In this document: in pieces, positions 25,267 to 36,671 of the stretch
Layout of the letters: every line of letters begins with the position of its first letter
Numbering within the stretch: the first letter of the stretch is position 1
NCBI RefSeq assembly: GCF_000699445.3
Contig: NC_067197.1
Span: 9,306,152 to 9,370,151, forward strand
Source: Schistosoma haematobium
Lineage: Eukaryota > Platyhelminthes > Trematoda > Strigeidida > Schistosomatidae
Direction: 5' to 3'
Length of the DNA: 64,000 nucleotides
The notes under the pieces: generated by a model
What the model was told of the DNA's origin: nothing
The model's database searches: none
Seen by the model: only the letters and a program-made list of their open reading frames with translations
Program-made: the position numbers and the translations under genes

Positions 25267-26190
25267 TCAACATTCTCCTCCTCCTCGAAATAATGTTGGG
25301 TCCTTATGGCTCCAAAATACAACTAGTAGGACTTTATTTAAACCATGTTTCTCGTATTGACTGGAGAAGCCACTAAAAATGACTAGATGATGATGAACGA
25401 CCTTTGACCTGAGTTCATTATTTTCAAATTCATTATGAATCTCGTTAGCAGATAACGAGTCATTAAGAAAGTCAACGTCTAACAGAATTAAATTAGATTT
25501 TTGGCCATCATTCGACTCAGCTGACATATTTCCCTCATTGTTATAAGAAGTTTCATCAAAATCATATGCATTATTCTGAGAATCAATATCTGGCACACTG
25601 TCATTAGAAATGGGATAGGTTGACTCAATATAAAATTCTGTCTTCCGGTGATTTTGAGTAACATCTGGTACAATTTGGTTCATCGTGTTGCTCCAGTTAT
25701 TTTCTGAATACGAGTCACCATAGCTTTCTCGACTAATAGCACGTGGACCACAATTTTGTTCTAGCTGGAGTTTATTTTCAGAGCTGGACAGAACCAGTAG
25801 CGTTTCATTTAATTCTGGACTCTGGGCTTCATCTACAGGATCTGGCTCCTGATCACCTGGTATTTCCACAACTTCATGTGCATTTAGCACAATATTTTCT
25901 TGCTCTGAGCTGGACACGTTACCAATATTACGTTTTGATTCAGGTATAAAAGGATTTGAATCCTCCGCAGGATATGCTTCTGAAATGTCCATTACTGCAC
26001 CATTATCTGCATCATGAATAGATTTCTTATTTTCTGCTTGAATGCAAAGTCTGCCCAAAACTGTTTCAAATAGCTGTTGTTGGAAGGCCAACATCTTCTG
26101 CTGGTGCTGTAATATTAACCGCAACTCTTCGAAAGAAATCGACATTTTTTTTTTTTTGCCAATAATATTAGCTCCAGAAATCACCGGCAA
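25267..26190 (-). CDS. Gag-like protein of the non-autonomous LTR element
   Basis: A single 307-residue ORF fills most of the interior. After a short lysine-rich start, a second Met (about residue 16) begins MSISFEELRLILQHQQKMLA, a glutamine-rich amphipathic start like those of many invertebrate Ty3/gypsy Gag proteins. The middle is acidic and Ser/Asn-rich without clear domains. I see no CCHC zinc knuckle and no protease motif. The frame is intact, which fits a young insertion. That it is a Gag is an inference from position and the N-terminal style; it could be a unique protein of this family. Confidence 0.6.
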   Translation of the reverse strand: MPVISGANIIGKKKKMSISFEELRLILQHQQKMLAFQQQLFETVLGRLCIQAENKKSIHDADNGAVMDISEAYPAEDSNPFIPESKRNIGNVSSSEQENIVLNAHEVVEIPGDQEPDPVDEAQSPELNETLLVLSSSENKLQLEQNCGPRAISRESYGDSYSENNWSNTMNQIVPDVTQNHRKTEFYIESTYPISNDSVPDIDSQNNAYDFDETSYNNEGNMSAESNDGQKSNLILLDVDFLNDSLSANEIHNEFENNELRSKVVHHHLVIFSGFSSQYEKHGLNKVLLVVFWSHKDPTLFRGGGEC

Positions 26191-26250
26191 TTATACAGCT
26201 AATTTATTTCCAAAATCTGAGTCACCACTTGTATTATTATTATTTATTTG

Positions 26251-26342
26251 TTGCCAAAATCCCCGTCGCCAATTGTTATGACCTTGCGTCTCCCAATTAT
26301 TTTGTTTTTGCCAAAATCCCCGTCGCCAATTGTTATGACCTT
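26251..26342 (-). repeat. Duplicated PBS/LTR-edge unit in the leader
   Basis: A 35-bp unit is present at 26251-26285 and 26308-26342. It comprises the PBS-like segment and the first bases of the LTR (TGTTATGACCTT). The second copy is the real LTR junction; the first is an extra copy inside the leader. A third, partial copy lies inside each LTR at 24650-24674 and 26372-26396. The 63-residue ORF spanning 26191-26382 simply translates these repeats ('HNNWRRGFWQ' twice). Confidence 0.85.
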
Positions 26343-26912
26343 GAAGTTGAGGGTTCAAAACTTTTCTCCACCCCGTCGCCAATTGTTATGACCTTGGATG
26401 TCTGACTTTTCGATCACACGACTTATCTACCAATCCGAATACGACTTATACGAATCTTCACACTAGGCCAACCAATGACGTTCAACCGGTGTGGGCAGTT
26501 TAGCGTCCTTATTGGTCCTATGTCCTACGAGCCCTTCCACTTGAGTCCAGAACACAATACCAGCTTCCGAATCAGAGCAGATCAGACCAGATCATTTATT
26601 TCAGACATACTTGGTTTATATATCAATCAGACAAACCGCAACGTACCATAAAATAGGAAATAATATTGTACACAAATAAGCCCAAAAAGTGGCTGTGAAT
26701 GAGGGAGGCAGTAGTTAATAAACTGAACATAACTTAAGGACCGTAAATCGTACAATAATAAATTATAGATCAAAATAAAGCTTATTATAAAAGGAATATA
26801 AATATCCATAGTGTAATTGTTGAGTAGTTATACAATAAGAATATTTATAGAATATTAGTCCATGAATAGTCCTTGGAATTTACCTGTAGTTTAATCTTCA
26901 CCGGATATAACA
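26331..26912 (-). repeat. 5' LTR (582 bp)
   Basis: Upstream LTR in the direction of the ORF. On minus it has TATATAAA (26622-26615) and, 15 bp further, AATAAA (26600-26595), a plausible promoter and poly(A) signal. The following region up to 26331 would be R/U5. Same sequence as 24609-25190. Confidence 0.93.
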
Positions 26913-27409
26913 CTTCCTAATCAGAAATATTATTAAGCGTAGATTTCAATATCAAAAACATGTCAAGTAATCTGTAACCAATTCCTAAAATTAAAGTCTA
27001 CGCATATTTAGCAAGAATGATATTGACTAATTTCTCGTTAGACTAAGTTACAAAAATCCTGGGAGTAAAGTATGAAAACATTGACCTAACTATCACTATG
27101 TTCATAAATTAGAGGTCACTGAACATATACTCAATGTATGAGGAAAACAACTGTTTTAATCCAAAGATTGTTTCTATCGTTAGCTAAATTTTATCGAATG
27201 TCTACAAAAAACTGAGCATAGTTGGTTTGCAAACCAACACTTTATTGTTGCTCCTGTTACTAATAGCAATCTATTGATTACCATAAGGCAAGTCTTATCA
27301 AATGTACCGTAAGAGAATTACAGTAAATTGATGTGAGGATAATATAGAGCCGTAATGAAATAGATTGATGCTCAGTTAAAGACAATGTGTATCACGTTTA
27401 TGTACTTAC

Positions 27410-27564
27410 CTTTAAGAGAGTTTTAGATTCTCCCGTATATGAATGCAATCGGATAGTTGTTCCACGAATTCTTCCTTCTACCATTTTACTGCTTGAACTT
27501 TTGGAGCATGTACACTTTGTAAGGTCAGTTTCACAACGTACTAAATTGGTTGTATTTAAAATAT
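27410..27564 (-). CDS. Exon C of Sec7-domain ARF-GEF
   Basis: A 155-nt internal exon on minus, between acceptor TTCAAG (next to 27564) and donor GTAAGT (next to 27410). Two bases complete the Asn codon opened by exon B, and it ends in phase 0, which fits exon D. The product includes LVRCETDLTKCTCSKSSSSK and ends GESKTLLK. No domain is recognised; it belongs to the disordered N-terminal region. The exon is supported by the phase match on both sides. The ORF on the opposite strand is a shadow. Confidence 0.7.
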
Positions 27565-28004
27565 CTTGAATGTAACAAATTTATTCATTAAAAAATTAAT
27601 ACAAAACAAAACATGTATTAAAAAGGTGATATTTTCAAACAGAGAGCAAAATGGTATAATGCAACTAGTGATTTCAAAATATTAAGTGTGATGTTAGTTG
27701 AACATTAACGTCGTTATCAGTCAGTTCTGAAGTTACGCGTTTCTTACCTATTCTATCTTTGATCAGTTATGTTTAAATTATTGGTTAAGTGTACAACAGA
27801 ACATATGACATTTAGAGAACTATGGAAATGTTTCATCTCTATTCATTAGTGAGTTGTAGCTAAGAGTAAATACGAATTGCAACTCTTTAGCAAAGAAAAC
27901 GTATTAAGTCAGTATAAAAATAAGATGCTAAAAAACTGACTATTGGTAACAAAAATGAAATAAGTTATGAACAAATTAATTAACTTATTAAGTACTTGGG
28001 GATT

Positions 28005-28145
28005 ACCCGCACTCTTAGTGTAAGGGCTAATGATATAACTCGGTTGCTCAAACCCAAGTAGGTGGAACAAGATTGAAACCTGAATTTTAGTGGCTGAATG
28101 ACGAATACCGTAAGCACTAGGCCACCGCTCCGTGTGGTAACATAT
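28005..28145 (-). repeat. tRNA-derived SINE (third type), minus
   Basis: On minus: 'cggagcggtggcctagtgct' (A-box-like), 'caggtttcaatcttg' (B-box-like) and a short body ending near 'gtaatccccaagtacttaat'. The head differs from Sm-alpha and the second family, and I see no hammerhead core. Confidence 0.5.
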
Positions 28146-29029
28146 AACTATGAAAGGGTTTCATTTCGTAGGCCGAAAAGTATTTACACAATTTCTAAAT
28201 CATAGGAATTCTTAACCTGCTATCAGCCAATACAGCATTGTGCTTCTTATCAACACATCGACAATACAGTACAGCTCATGTTAACAGTTATAAGAGATTT
28301 TTGATTAAGTTAAAGTAATAAAAAGTAAGAGTTCTTCAGCGTACTTTATTTAACTAAAAATCATAAATGCTATACAGGAAAACAAACTAAATATCTCGAG
28401 GTCTTGAAAAAACTACTTCAGAGAATATTGGGAATGGTAATACAGAAGTTCTGAGGTTGCTTGAGTGATTCACACCCTTATTAAAATGAGTCAACGGGAT
28501 AAGGATAGAGTTTTTCTACCACCTTAACTTCCCTGATAAACTGCTGAACTATATCGCTAATGGATATTAGACCCATATCATTGTTGTGCAGCATTTAATG
28601 GAATAAAAATGAATATGGGTATGATACAGCAGTTGTCAAAATGATTCAAACACTTATTTCCAACTTCATTTACTGCCATTTTTCTGATTACTTGATTCTC
28701 AATCAATCAATTCGTGAAAGTTTAATGGTTTTTTAATAGCTAATCAGAGTTTGATTTATTCAAATATCCCAAACGGTTGACGAAAACTCTTCAGAATCAT
28801 TTCATATATGATGCAAATACTCGGAATATACTATAATGAGTTCGTTCCAAACAAAGATATTATGATATTCACTTGGTATTGTTTACTTGAATCTTCCCAT
28901 TGATGTTTAGGACTGAAATTGATCAGTCTGTTGTTGGCATATGAACATACTATGCTTATTACCTCGATATTTTCTTAATTCACAACCATTATAAGCAAAG
29001 ATGGATAGTGGCTAGCAAGTAAGCAAGTA

Positions 29030-29205
29030 GCTATTAGGACTCAGTAGCTAAGTGGATAAAGCGATGGCGTTTGAGGTGAACGGTACTGGGTTTGAGTCCC
29101 AGAGTGAATATCAACTCTGAGATGCAGGTATATCCGGCTGACGAGTCTCAAATAGGACGGAACGAGCGCCCTGGATCCCACTGCTAGCCTCTATCCATCT
29201 TTCCT
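29030..29205 (+). repeat. Sm-alpha-type SINE
   Basis: The tRNA-like head has 'actcagtagctaagtgg' and B-box-like 'gggtttgagtccc', then 'agagtgaatatcaactctga', the ribozyme part and 'cccactgctagcc'. This order is that of the Sm-alpha element known from schistosomes. It is on plus, inside the B-C intron and antisense to the Sec7 gene. Confidence 0.85.
29132..29176 (+). ncRNA. Hammerhead ribozyme (Sm-alpha type), probably inactive
   Basis: Stem I halves ATCCGG (29132-29137) and CTGGAT (29171-29176) pair fully, with one G-U. The core CTGACGAG (29138-29145) fits CUGANGA. Stem II is GTCTC...AGGAC. The second core strand reads GGAAC instead of GAAAC, and the cleavage triplet is GCC instead of GTC. 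Both are changes at key positions, so self-cleavage is unlikely although the fold is retained. Confidence 0.75.
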
Positions 29206-29282
29206 TATAAAGATATTGTGAAAGATGAAAAAAATAAGTAAAACCCACTTCATTTTTTATTAAACGAAATTAGATATCTTAC

Positions 29283-29916
29283 TATTTCCGTTCCTTTGTG
29301 TAAGTGCAATCATAGTTTGTGATTGAGGGGCGTGACTTGGAACTGGTGGAGGTGTCGAAGAGAGACTAGTTTTACACTCAGGAACCAATCCTTTATGAGG
29401 GAGCAGAAGATAGTTAGGGGAATAATTTACAGAATTGCTTGAATGTGAACTTAAGCCAGAATCTCTCGCGGATGCACCGATTTGCCCGAAATGCAGAGAA
29501 TTTAAGTGGTGCTTGTTAGATTCATCAGAGAATGGCTCTAAGCGTTTATCCGGCTGAATATATTCCTCCTCGTTACCAATCACAGCCGTATAAGAAAGAC
29601 TACTGGTACCGCTACTGCCGCTTACTTCTAAATCACGATCAAGATGGATTGCTGGAAGAGATTTTCTTGAAGCGTTCAAAAATGTTTTTGATATTTTTGA
29701 TCCAGAGACATCAAACTCAGTGTTGAAATCATATAAAATGTTATTTGTTGCAATTATTCTGTTTTCATTTAATGTAGCTGGATGCAAGGTTTGGGTATGA
29801 AGTCGATTTACATTTATGAGAGCCATCGCTGGAGGGACTGAGTCGGAATCATCGCTATACCAGACTGACGAACTTGATTTAAACGACTGGTTTCCTTTGC
29901 GCTTGAATTTGTTACC
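29283..29916 (-). CDS. Exon B of Sec7-domain ARF-GEF
   Basis: A 634-nt internal exon on minus, between acceptor CTCTTTAAG (next to 29916) and donor GTAAGA (next to 29283). It starts in phase 0 after exon A and ends one base into a codon completed by exon C. The roughly 211 residues are Ser/Asn/Pro-rich and probably disordered. Near the end there are 'SSHSSNSVNYSPNYLL' and a proline-rich 'STPPPVPSHAP' that could bind SH3 domains. No globular domain is visible. The Met at 29949 lies in the intron and should not be used as a start. Confidence 0.75.
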
Positions 29917-30547
29917 CTTAAAGAGTAAAAAGAAAAGACTATGGAACATTGCAACGATGTGAATTATAATTTTTAAGCCAATTCATTCACAAGATGAACC
30001 AAAACTTTGTATTATAGTAACTAGTAACCATAACCCATCTAATAATTTTCATGACTAGCTTTTTCTCAGTATACAAAGACGCAGTAGTCGTAACTGTTTA
30101 TCACTAAACTGTGCGTTTCCCTTCTTTTCGTAAAATGTTTTGTTTAAAATACCTAATTCACCAACCAAATTATGTAAAACATTCGTATCAAATAACATTA
30201 CTTAAAGTAATTTTATGCTGTTTGTATCTCATGAGAAATCTTGAAGGACAATGAATTAATTTAAGCTCATCAATCTTATGGTTTTTGTCTTGTTTAAAGT
30301 TATAAACGGAAGCAGATGTAAGAAGCAATTCTGTTGAAACCAGTTGCTGACTATATATATAATATTCCAAGTCCGGTTACAAAATACTCCTGCAAGGCTC
30401 GTCTTTTTGTTTGATATTTTACCTGAAGTCTAGAGAACATCACATTTTCTGGACGCTAAAACTAAGACATCCGGCCAGATGCATATAAGTGAGGCACGAT
30501 AAGTGTGAAAAATATCATCGACAATTTATATTCTATCTAATGCCTAC

Positions 30548-31000
30548 CTGTTGGAAGTCCTTTTGAGTGACATTCAAATCGTCTTTTTCTTCGGAGTACA
30601 TACTTGATCGTAGTTTATCATCAGAAGAACAAGGAACACAACCAGGACACATTTTGTTAGATAATTTGTCCAATTTTAAATAATTGATTACGGAATGAGA
30701 TAGATAAAAGGGATGCTCCGATTTACAGTTTTTCTCTTCAGACCGACTTCGTAGTCTAGATGTAACATAAAGATCACGCGAATAAGATGTGCTCTCTGAA
30801 GTAGTAGAAAAAGAACTTGGAGTACTTGTGTAGCATTTGCATTGATCCAACATAGAGTCTGGGTTTTCCAAAGATTCATCACACCATAGGCTAGTTGGAT
30901 CCCCAGCCTTGTTATACTGACCAAATAAACTGGTTTGGATAACACTGGAGTCCGCAGAGTGTAAAGTGGAATTCATAGCATCTTTATGTTCTGAATAAGA
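30548..31000 (-). CDS. Exon A of Sec7-domain ARF-GEF (first exon recognised)
   Basis: A 453-nt exon (151 codons, phase 0 at both ends) on minus, with acceptor CCATAG next to 31000 and donor GTAGGC next to 30548. The frame is open through the acceptor (S-Y-S-E-H-K-D-A before the first Met), so this is an internal exon rather than the start. The product is Ser/Cys-rich: 'STPSSFSTTSESTSYSRDL' and two C-x-x-C-like pairs (CKC, CPGCVPC). No known domain. Upstream coding exons should lie to the right on minus, but I could not identify any with confidence. Confidence 0.7.
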
Positions 31001-31679
31001 CTATGGGTAATTAATGACAAACATCTATAACAGAAAAAATATTAAATATTCAAAAGACATTCTCTATGTTAAAAAAGACCAGAAATGACTACACAATTTA
31101 TAAGGGTGGCTTATTACTATTAAAGATCATATGAATAGTACTATAATAAGTGCATATCTAAATCCCGAGATGAACATTGGTTTAATTTTATGTCGTTCAT
31201 CTGAAAATCATCCTATATCAAATATGATCACGAAATGCTCCGGAAAGTCCCCGAACTTTTTATGAACTTTTGTCATGCATACCATCGCTATGAAGATGAT
31301 AAGTCAGCTAGTAAATAATTAAGCTTTCCCTGATATTGTTGCTTTTAACCTTATCCAAATTATCAAGGTTAATCAGTACCATTAGAAGCCATATAAACTG
31401 GTGATAAAGTTGTTTGCATATGGCACAAGTTTTTTTCGATTATTACCATTTTTCACAAAATGTGTCACTAGAGATTAATCCAATCCCGGAAATTTTAAAT
31501 CGAAAATTAAAGTTTACCATATTCGTATAACAACCAATAATAATTTTTCGGCTAAACGCACCGTGGCCCCTTGGTGAAATAAGTGTAATATCCAGCTATA
31601 AGTGAGACGATCAACACATGGCCTACATTTGAAATTTAGTACTTTGAAATTTTTTTTGACGATTTCATATCGCTGTGTT

Positions 31680-31750
31680 CATGCAGTATGACAACTTGAA
31701 CTGATGTACACGCGCACCACGTCCTAAGTTGCATTTGACTGACTGAATGA
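31680..31750 (+). repeat. 3'-terminal fragment of a non-LTR family
   Basis: The 'gaactgatgtacacgcgcac' and 'gtcctaagttgcatttgact' blocks match the terminal part of the copies at 15494-15850 and 49086-49580. A similar trace is at 24440-24515. From 31 to 32.9 kb I see nothing else that I recognise. Confidence 0.35.
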
Positions 31751-32939
31751 ACCAACTTTTCGCCACTTTTTCTGAACCCTGTTACATGACTCGACTAAAT
31801 CAAAAAACCAACGTGAGTCTGGAGATTATCAGTATGAAAACTGCAAAAAAACTATGCACTTCCTAATAAACCAGTATCATAATAATAAAATCACTGCCAT
31901 TGTGGATTATTTCCATAGTTAAGCATTTGTTTTAGTCCACATATAAATTGATTTATCTTATTTACTTTATGATAATAGCTTCTAGACCTTTTTCTACGTT
32001 TCCATGAAGCGTTATTTCTTTAGAGGATTAACTAGTCTGTCATGTTCTAGCGAACACGGTTTATCTGTTAAGAGGAATATCAACTGAAAAGTCGTTGTAT
32101 TTATGGTGTTGAATAATAAAAGATGAAGAGTGATCATATCGTCAACCTTTAGGTTCATAGTTATTGGCTGTCTCGACTTATGTTTGTATGAAGTGAAACC
32201 ATCCTTCGTAAATTAATAAATTAATTCCCTTTCTCAAGACAAAGTTTCAAAAAACAGACATTCGATTGCGAAGCAAAACTACGAAAACAGTGAGTTTAGA
32301 AGGGAAACGCGTAATACATATGTATTATCCCGAAAAAAGTCATAGTAATCCAGATAGGGCGACAACTTAAAAATTATTGAAACGGAACGCTCTGACTTTG
32401 ATGTTCAATGTCTGATTATTCGGAATACCAACCGAGCAACTTATTTTATATTAGTGTCTCAGTGTAATTTGAAAGTTTAAGATTTATGCGAAAATCGAGT
32501 AAAGCTTATTCAACTGCTTGTTTACAATGTTCGCCGAATATTCTGAGGAGATTTTTAAATTATGATTAATGTTTTCCCAGAAGATCCAGACTGCTGGGAC
32601 GCTGCTGTTATTTGTTTCTCATTGGAATAAAAACCCAAAAGATAGAAAATGATAAAGTTTTCTATTAATAAAATAACTAATCTTTTGGTGATTTGTCCAG
32701 TTTTCAAAATGATTTTTAGCAGTTTACGTGTTTATACCCATTTGTTTAACTTTCTCTTACTAGTATATTCCGGACGCTTAGTAATCACTGAGACGTACTT
32801 CGAAGGCTCTCGGAGAGGACTGTGGAGCCACCATGGCGTATCTACTCATCCACCGATAATTCTAAATTCGTTTTCTCTTGGGTTAGAGAAGTTCACTTAC
32901 GAGATCGATAATTTATGGGTTAGGGAAGTCTTGCAGTAG

Positions 32940-35520
32940 TAATTGCACTGCTGAGTAACTTAAGGAGGTACGTCATTGATGTTATTGAACCCTATGACAC
33001 CTTGGAATCGGCCATCCTCAAACGGAGAAACGTGACCGATCGACAGATGTTAGAAGAGCTCTTCAGCAACTTCGAATTACATCACGCCTCAGAAATGGAA
33101 ATGTTGCTACAAACGCAAACTTTCTATGTGAGCCTTTTCAGATAACCGTCCTTACCTAGGCCTCCCCAACAGGTGCTAGCGATTCTCAACTCATTTCGGA
33201 ACAATTATGTCGGCGAACTGGCTGTATCTATCAACTCGATTCTGGAGATTACCAGAACACCAGCACCAAGGCTTATTCTGTCAGAGAAAATCTTCAAGCG
33301 ATACAAATAACATCACACATCTCCATAACACTCTTCTTCGGTACTTTAGTGATCATCATAATCGTGGTGCCTTACAACTACTCAAAGAAGCCTGTCATCA
33401 AAATGGATCTACCTTTAGACCATGAGAGAGCTAGCTCTAAATAATGTCGGTATCGAAACACTCATGGCCAGTCTTCTAGAAATGGAATAAAACCATGTAG
33501 TCTCTAAAACTTCAAATCTTCCACCACGATAAAACCTTTGAGGAAACTTTCTTGCTGGCACGCGTCAACGACAACTGCAGCCGGTGAAAATAGTTGACCG
33601 ATATGCGTCACTGACGTGACGACGAAAGTTCGCTATCTCGTTGACTCTAGAGCAGAAGTAGGAGTTCTTCATGAGGACAGAAATGACCGTCTTCAAACTT
33701 ATCGCCACGATCGGTGAAATGCATGTTTGTCTTAACGTGGGTTTGTAACACCTTCCAAACCTTGCACTATCAACTTGTTGCTTCGGTTATTATATTATTT
33801 AAATCCCACTCTCGTATCATTTCTGAAGGTTGACATTTGCTTTCGTTTATAAAAGTAAGTATGTAGAATTATGGTGTTCTTCTCTATTAGTATTGCTCTA
33901 ATAACAGAACTGATCCTAAAAAAGCAGATTTCCCATGATTTGACTACTTAATCTATGAGATCTCACGTGTAAGTCACAGCATTGTCTACACTGACTCGTC
34001 CCATCGTAATCACCAATATATGGCGGGGGACACATTTAGGATGGCGATAGAATAATAAATTCAATATGAATAAAGGAGGTACGTTACACAGAAATGACCA
34101 TGCTTGCAAGGCCGAGCCATGCTATCCGGTGATATGAACTAATTCTTCCCGCTGTCTCCTTCGTTCGGCCTTTCTCCGCGTTAAATGTCGAATATCTGTT
34201 TTCCCAGTTGTTTTGCGCTCACCTTTGAGGATTGTGTGATTAGGTCCCATTGCCATTACAAGTACATTCTAGGTGCTCACTGAGTGATCGACTGATTGTT
34301 TCACTTGTTCTTTTCCCTTCCAGATAATTTCACTTACTGCCACTGACACACTTTAGCACAAAAAGTACATTCAAGCTAGAGACAAACCTATCAAAGGTTG
34401 AACATTACAAGTTTAGGCGAACTCATTCACCGGATTTTTGTTGTTGCAGACGTGTCAGTCCCAATAATTGGCAAACATACTGCAAGACCCAAATCTACTC
34501 ATTGACCCTATTGAACGGAGGTCAGTAGACGTCAATACAGAGTTATCTAATCGTGGAGTTTCTTTTTCTGGTAGTCACGACTATAAATATGATCGGTTCA
34601 TACTTTCTCCAGACTCTCGATAAGTACTCTGAACTTTACGAGACGCGAACGAAACCACCATGTGTAACCACCAATGTCACTCATCGCATCGCTAACCTGT
34701 ACTTTCTAGAGGTCATCGACTAGCTTCATAAAGACAAGGTTGGTCAAAAACGACTCACAGCGTAAAATAAAATTTAAACTTTCCTGGCCATACATTAGCC
34801 CATGGGCATCACCTTTGCACATAGTACTTTAAAAGGACGGTGACAATTAGGTTCCAAACGGCGATTATCGGAGACTTCATACAAAATTCAAACCGGATTG
34901 TTACTGTTTGCCACACATCTACGACCTGACAACCGCCTTCAAAGGTACAACTGTTTTCCGGGTAACCAATTTGGTTAAAGCATATAACTAAATTCTTATA
35001 GCTGCAGACAACATGCCTTAAGCTGCTATTATCCCACCCTTTGAATTCTACGAATTTTGCGCGTGCCTTTAGGTTTAATGGATGCTGCACAAACTTGTCA
35101 GACATTCATCAATGACTCATTAAGAGGAATCAACTACGTGCATGCGTATATAGATGACGGGTTGACAACACGTCCGGACGGAGAATTGCATTTCCAGCAT
35201 CTTGACATTATTTTAAAACGAATCGTACAGCATGGCATTACTGTGAACATTCAGAAACACCAGACCAGATAGTGTTTCCTCTATTTTCTCACCGGTATTA
35301 CTGACGTTCAAGGTATCCAACCTCTGCAAAGCGAAGTTGTGTTTCATTCTGAGTGATACAGAATGGTCCTAAATCAAGCAAATATGCGCGTGCAATGGTT
35401 TGACAAATACGTAGTGGCTTAGCTCTGTTATTCCATCGTCTTGATAACCGGTATTGTTAGATCCAAACTAAGATCTGGACTGAAGACCGTCTAGGTGGGT
35501 TAGATACGCGCCCTTGTCCG
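32940..35520 (+). pseudogene. Decayed Ty3/gypsy (CsRn1-like) gag-pol
   Basis: Fragments on plus appear in the gag-pol order but in broken frames. A gag-like piece lies near 32970-33120 (contains 'YDTLESAILKRRNVTDRQML'), followed by a capsid C-terminal-like piece near 33205-33290. A protease remnant with 'YLVDSRAEVGVL' is at about 33634-33669; the active-site D-(T/S)-G is changed to D-S-R. 'VVADVSVPIIG' is near 34437-34470. The reverse transcriptase in the ORF 35057-35272 has 'RVPLGLMDAAQT' and Y-I-D-D at 35147-35158. RNase H and integrase were not recognised and no LTR pair was found, so the boundaries are approximate. It cannot encode a working polyprotein. Confidence 0.75.
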
Positions 35521-36671
35521 GTTGAAATCAAAACAAAGTGATTGGGTAAAATGACGGTTTCAAAATTCATTATAAATTCAAATATACATTGCTCCCTAAA
35601 AAAATTACCACCCAGCTATTCAACCAATAATTGTCAAATTAATCAAATCTAAATTACAATAAATAAGGAAGTTGATAAAGGATGAGAGAAAATTACCAGT
35701 CGCAACAAATAAATGTTATTTTATCCTGTCTGGATAGACCACACACAGATTCGCTAAAAAGATAATATTTGGTTGCTTTATAACATAGAGTGTTTCCAAT
35801 TCTGGAAGAGTGCTTCAATTCACAATCAAAAATGCACAACTCCAGTCAATACAAGCAACACAATCAAAAGGAGGAACAAACCAATATGGCTGCCGCTAGG
35901 ACTAAGTATCAAGTAAAACAACGCAAATGCAGTTCAGGAAGAAACATGGAAACTTACTGAAGGCGTGAAAAAATAAAAAAGCATGATAAAGTACAGATAT
36001 TACCAACTCAAATGGAATCAAAATACTAACAAAATGTACAACTAAGGGAATCAATAGGAACAAACTACAAGTGTGTACTTGGAGGGATTTTCACACACAA
36101 AACATTAAAAATAGACCTTACAGGTATTATATAAATCCCAACATTGTGTGAGATCAAAAGGCAACAAGAAGCGGCGACTACAGTTTATTACTAGGTTTCA
36201 CAGATCACTGAGTTACACGTACATCGAGCTGTGGTGGACCAGACAAATATGAACGCGAAAAAGTGCTAACCAAGTTATAAAGAGTAAATAATAATGACAT
36301 AAAAATATTGACTTTACTTAAATTCACCGAGTGTTGCGTGTTCTGATTGGGTCTGGTATTGTAAATCCACAATTATAAATATTCGATAATTCCGTACAGG
36401 TTGTTGAACTCTCCAATAGTGTAATATTCGATTTAAGATGCAATTAGCTCAATAACGAGTGAGAGTAGGACAAGGAGTGTGTGTGTAGCAGTGTATTTGA
36501 GAACAACCACAAGTGTATCATGCTATGTAGTTACACAACGGAAAGTGAGTTCAAGGTCATTTACTAAAACAACAGTTACAGTCCTCAGTCTTCAGTCTTC
36601 AGTAATAAGGATAGTATGTTGGTGAACCTGTACTAATCCTGACACATTGCTTTCCAGTGAAGGTCAAGCTT

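Larger units (their letters stand above)
24604..26917 (-). mobile_element. Complete non-autonomous LTR retrotransposon (no pol) with 5-bp target duplication
   Basis: The 2,304 bp element (24609-26912) is flanked by CTTCC (24604-24608 and 26913-26917). Both LTRs are 582 bp, begin TGTTATGACC and end GGATATAACA (inverted tips), and show no difference that I can see by eye. On minus, the order is 5' LTR (26912-26331), PBS-like TGGCGACGGGG right after it, a repeat-bearing leader, one ORF (26190-25267), a polypurine tract, and the 3' LTR. No protease, RT, RNase H or integrase is present, and the interior (1,140 bp) is too short for them. It would need enzymes from a related Ty3/gypsy-type element. 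It sits in the C-D intron of the Sec7 gene, in the same direction as that gene. Confidence 0.93.

Noticed and set aside
26191..26382. 63-aa ORF with repeated 'HNNWRRGFWQ' motif
   Set aside because: It translates the duplicated PBS/LTR-edge units in the element leader; the repeat is at DNA level.
29040..29105. Possible genuine tRNA gene
   Set aside because: Head of an Sm-alpha SINE; no complete acceptor stem, and the SINE body follows directly.
29532..29726. Plus-strand ORF over exon B
   Set aside because: Antisense to a splice-supported exon, without its own signals.
32780..32940. ORF region with a possible donor site, considered as an upstream exon or a gypsy LTR
   Set aside because: No matching acceptor/phase with exon A and no second LTR copy found.
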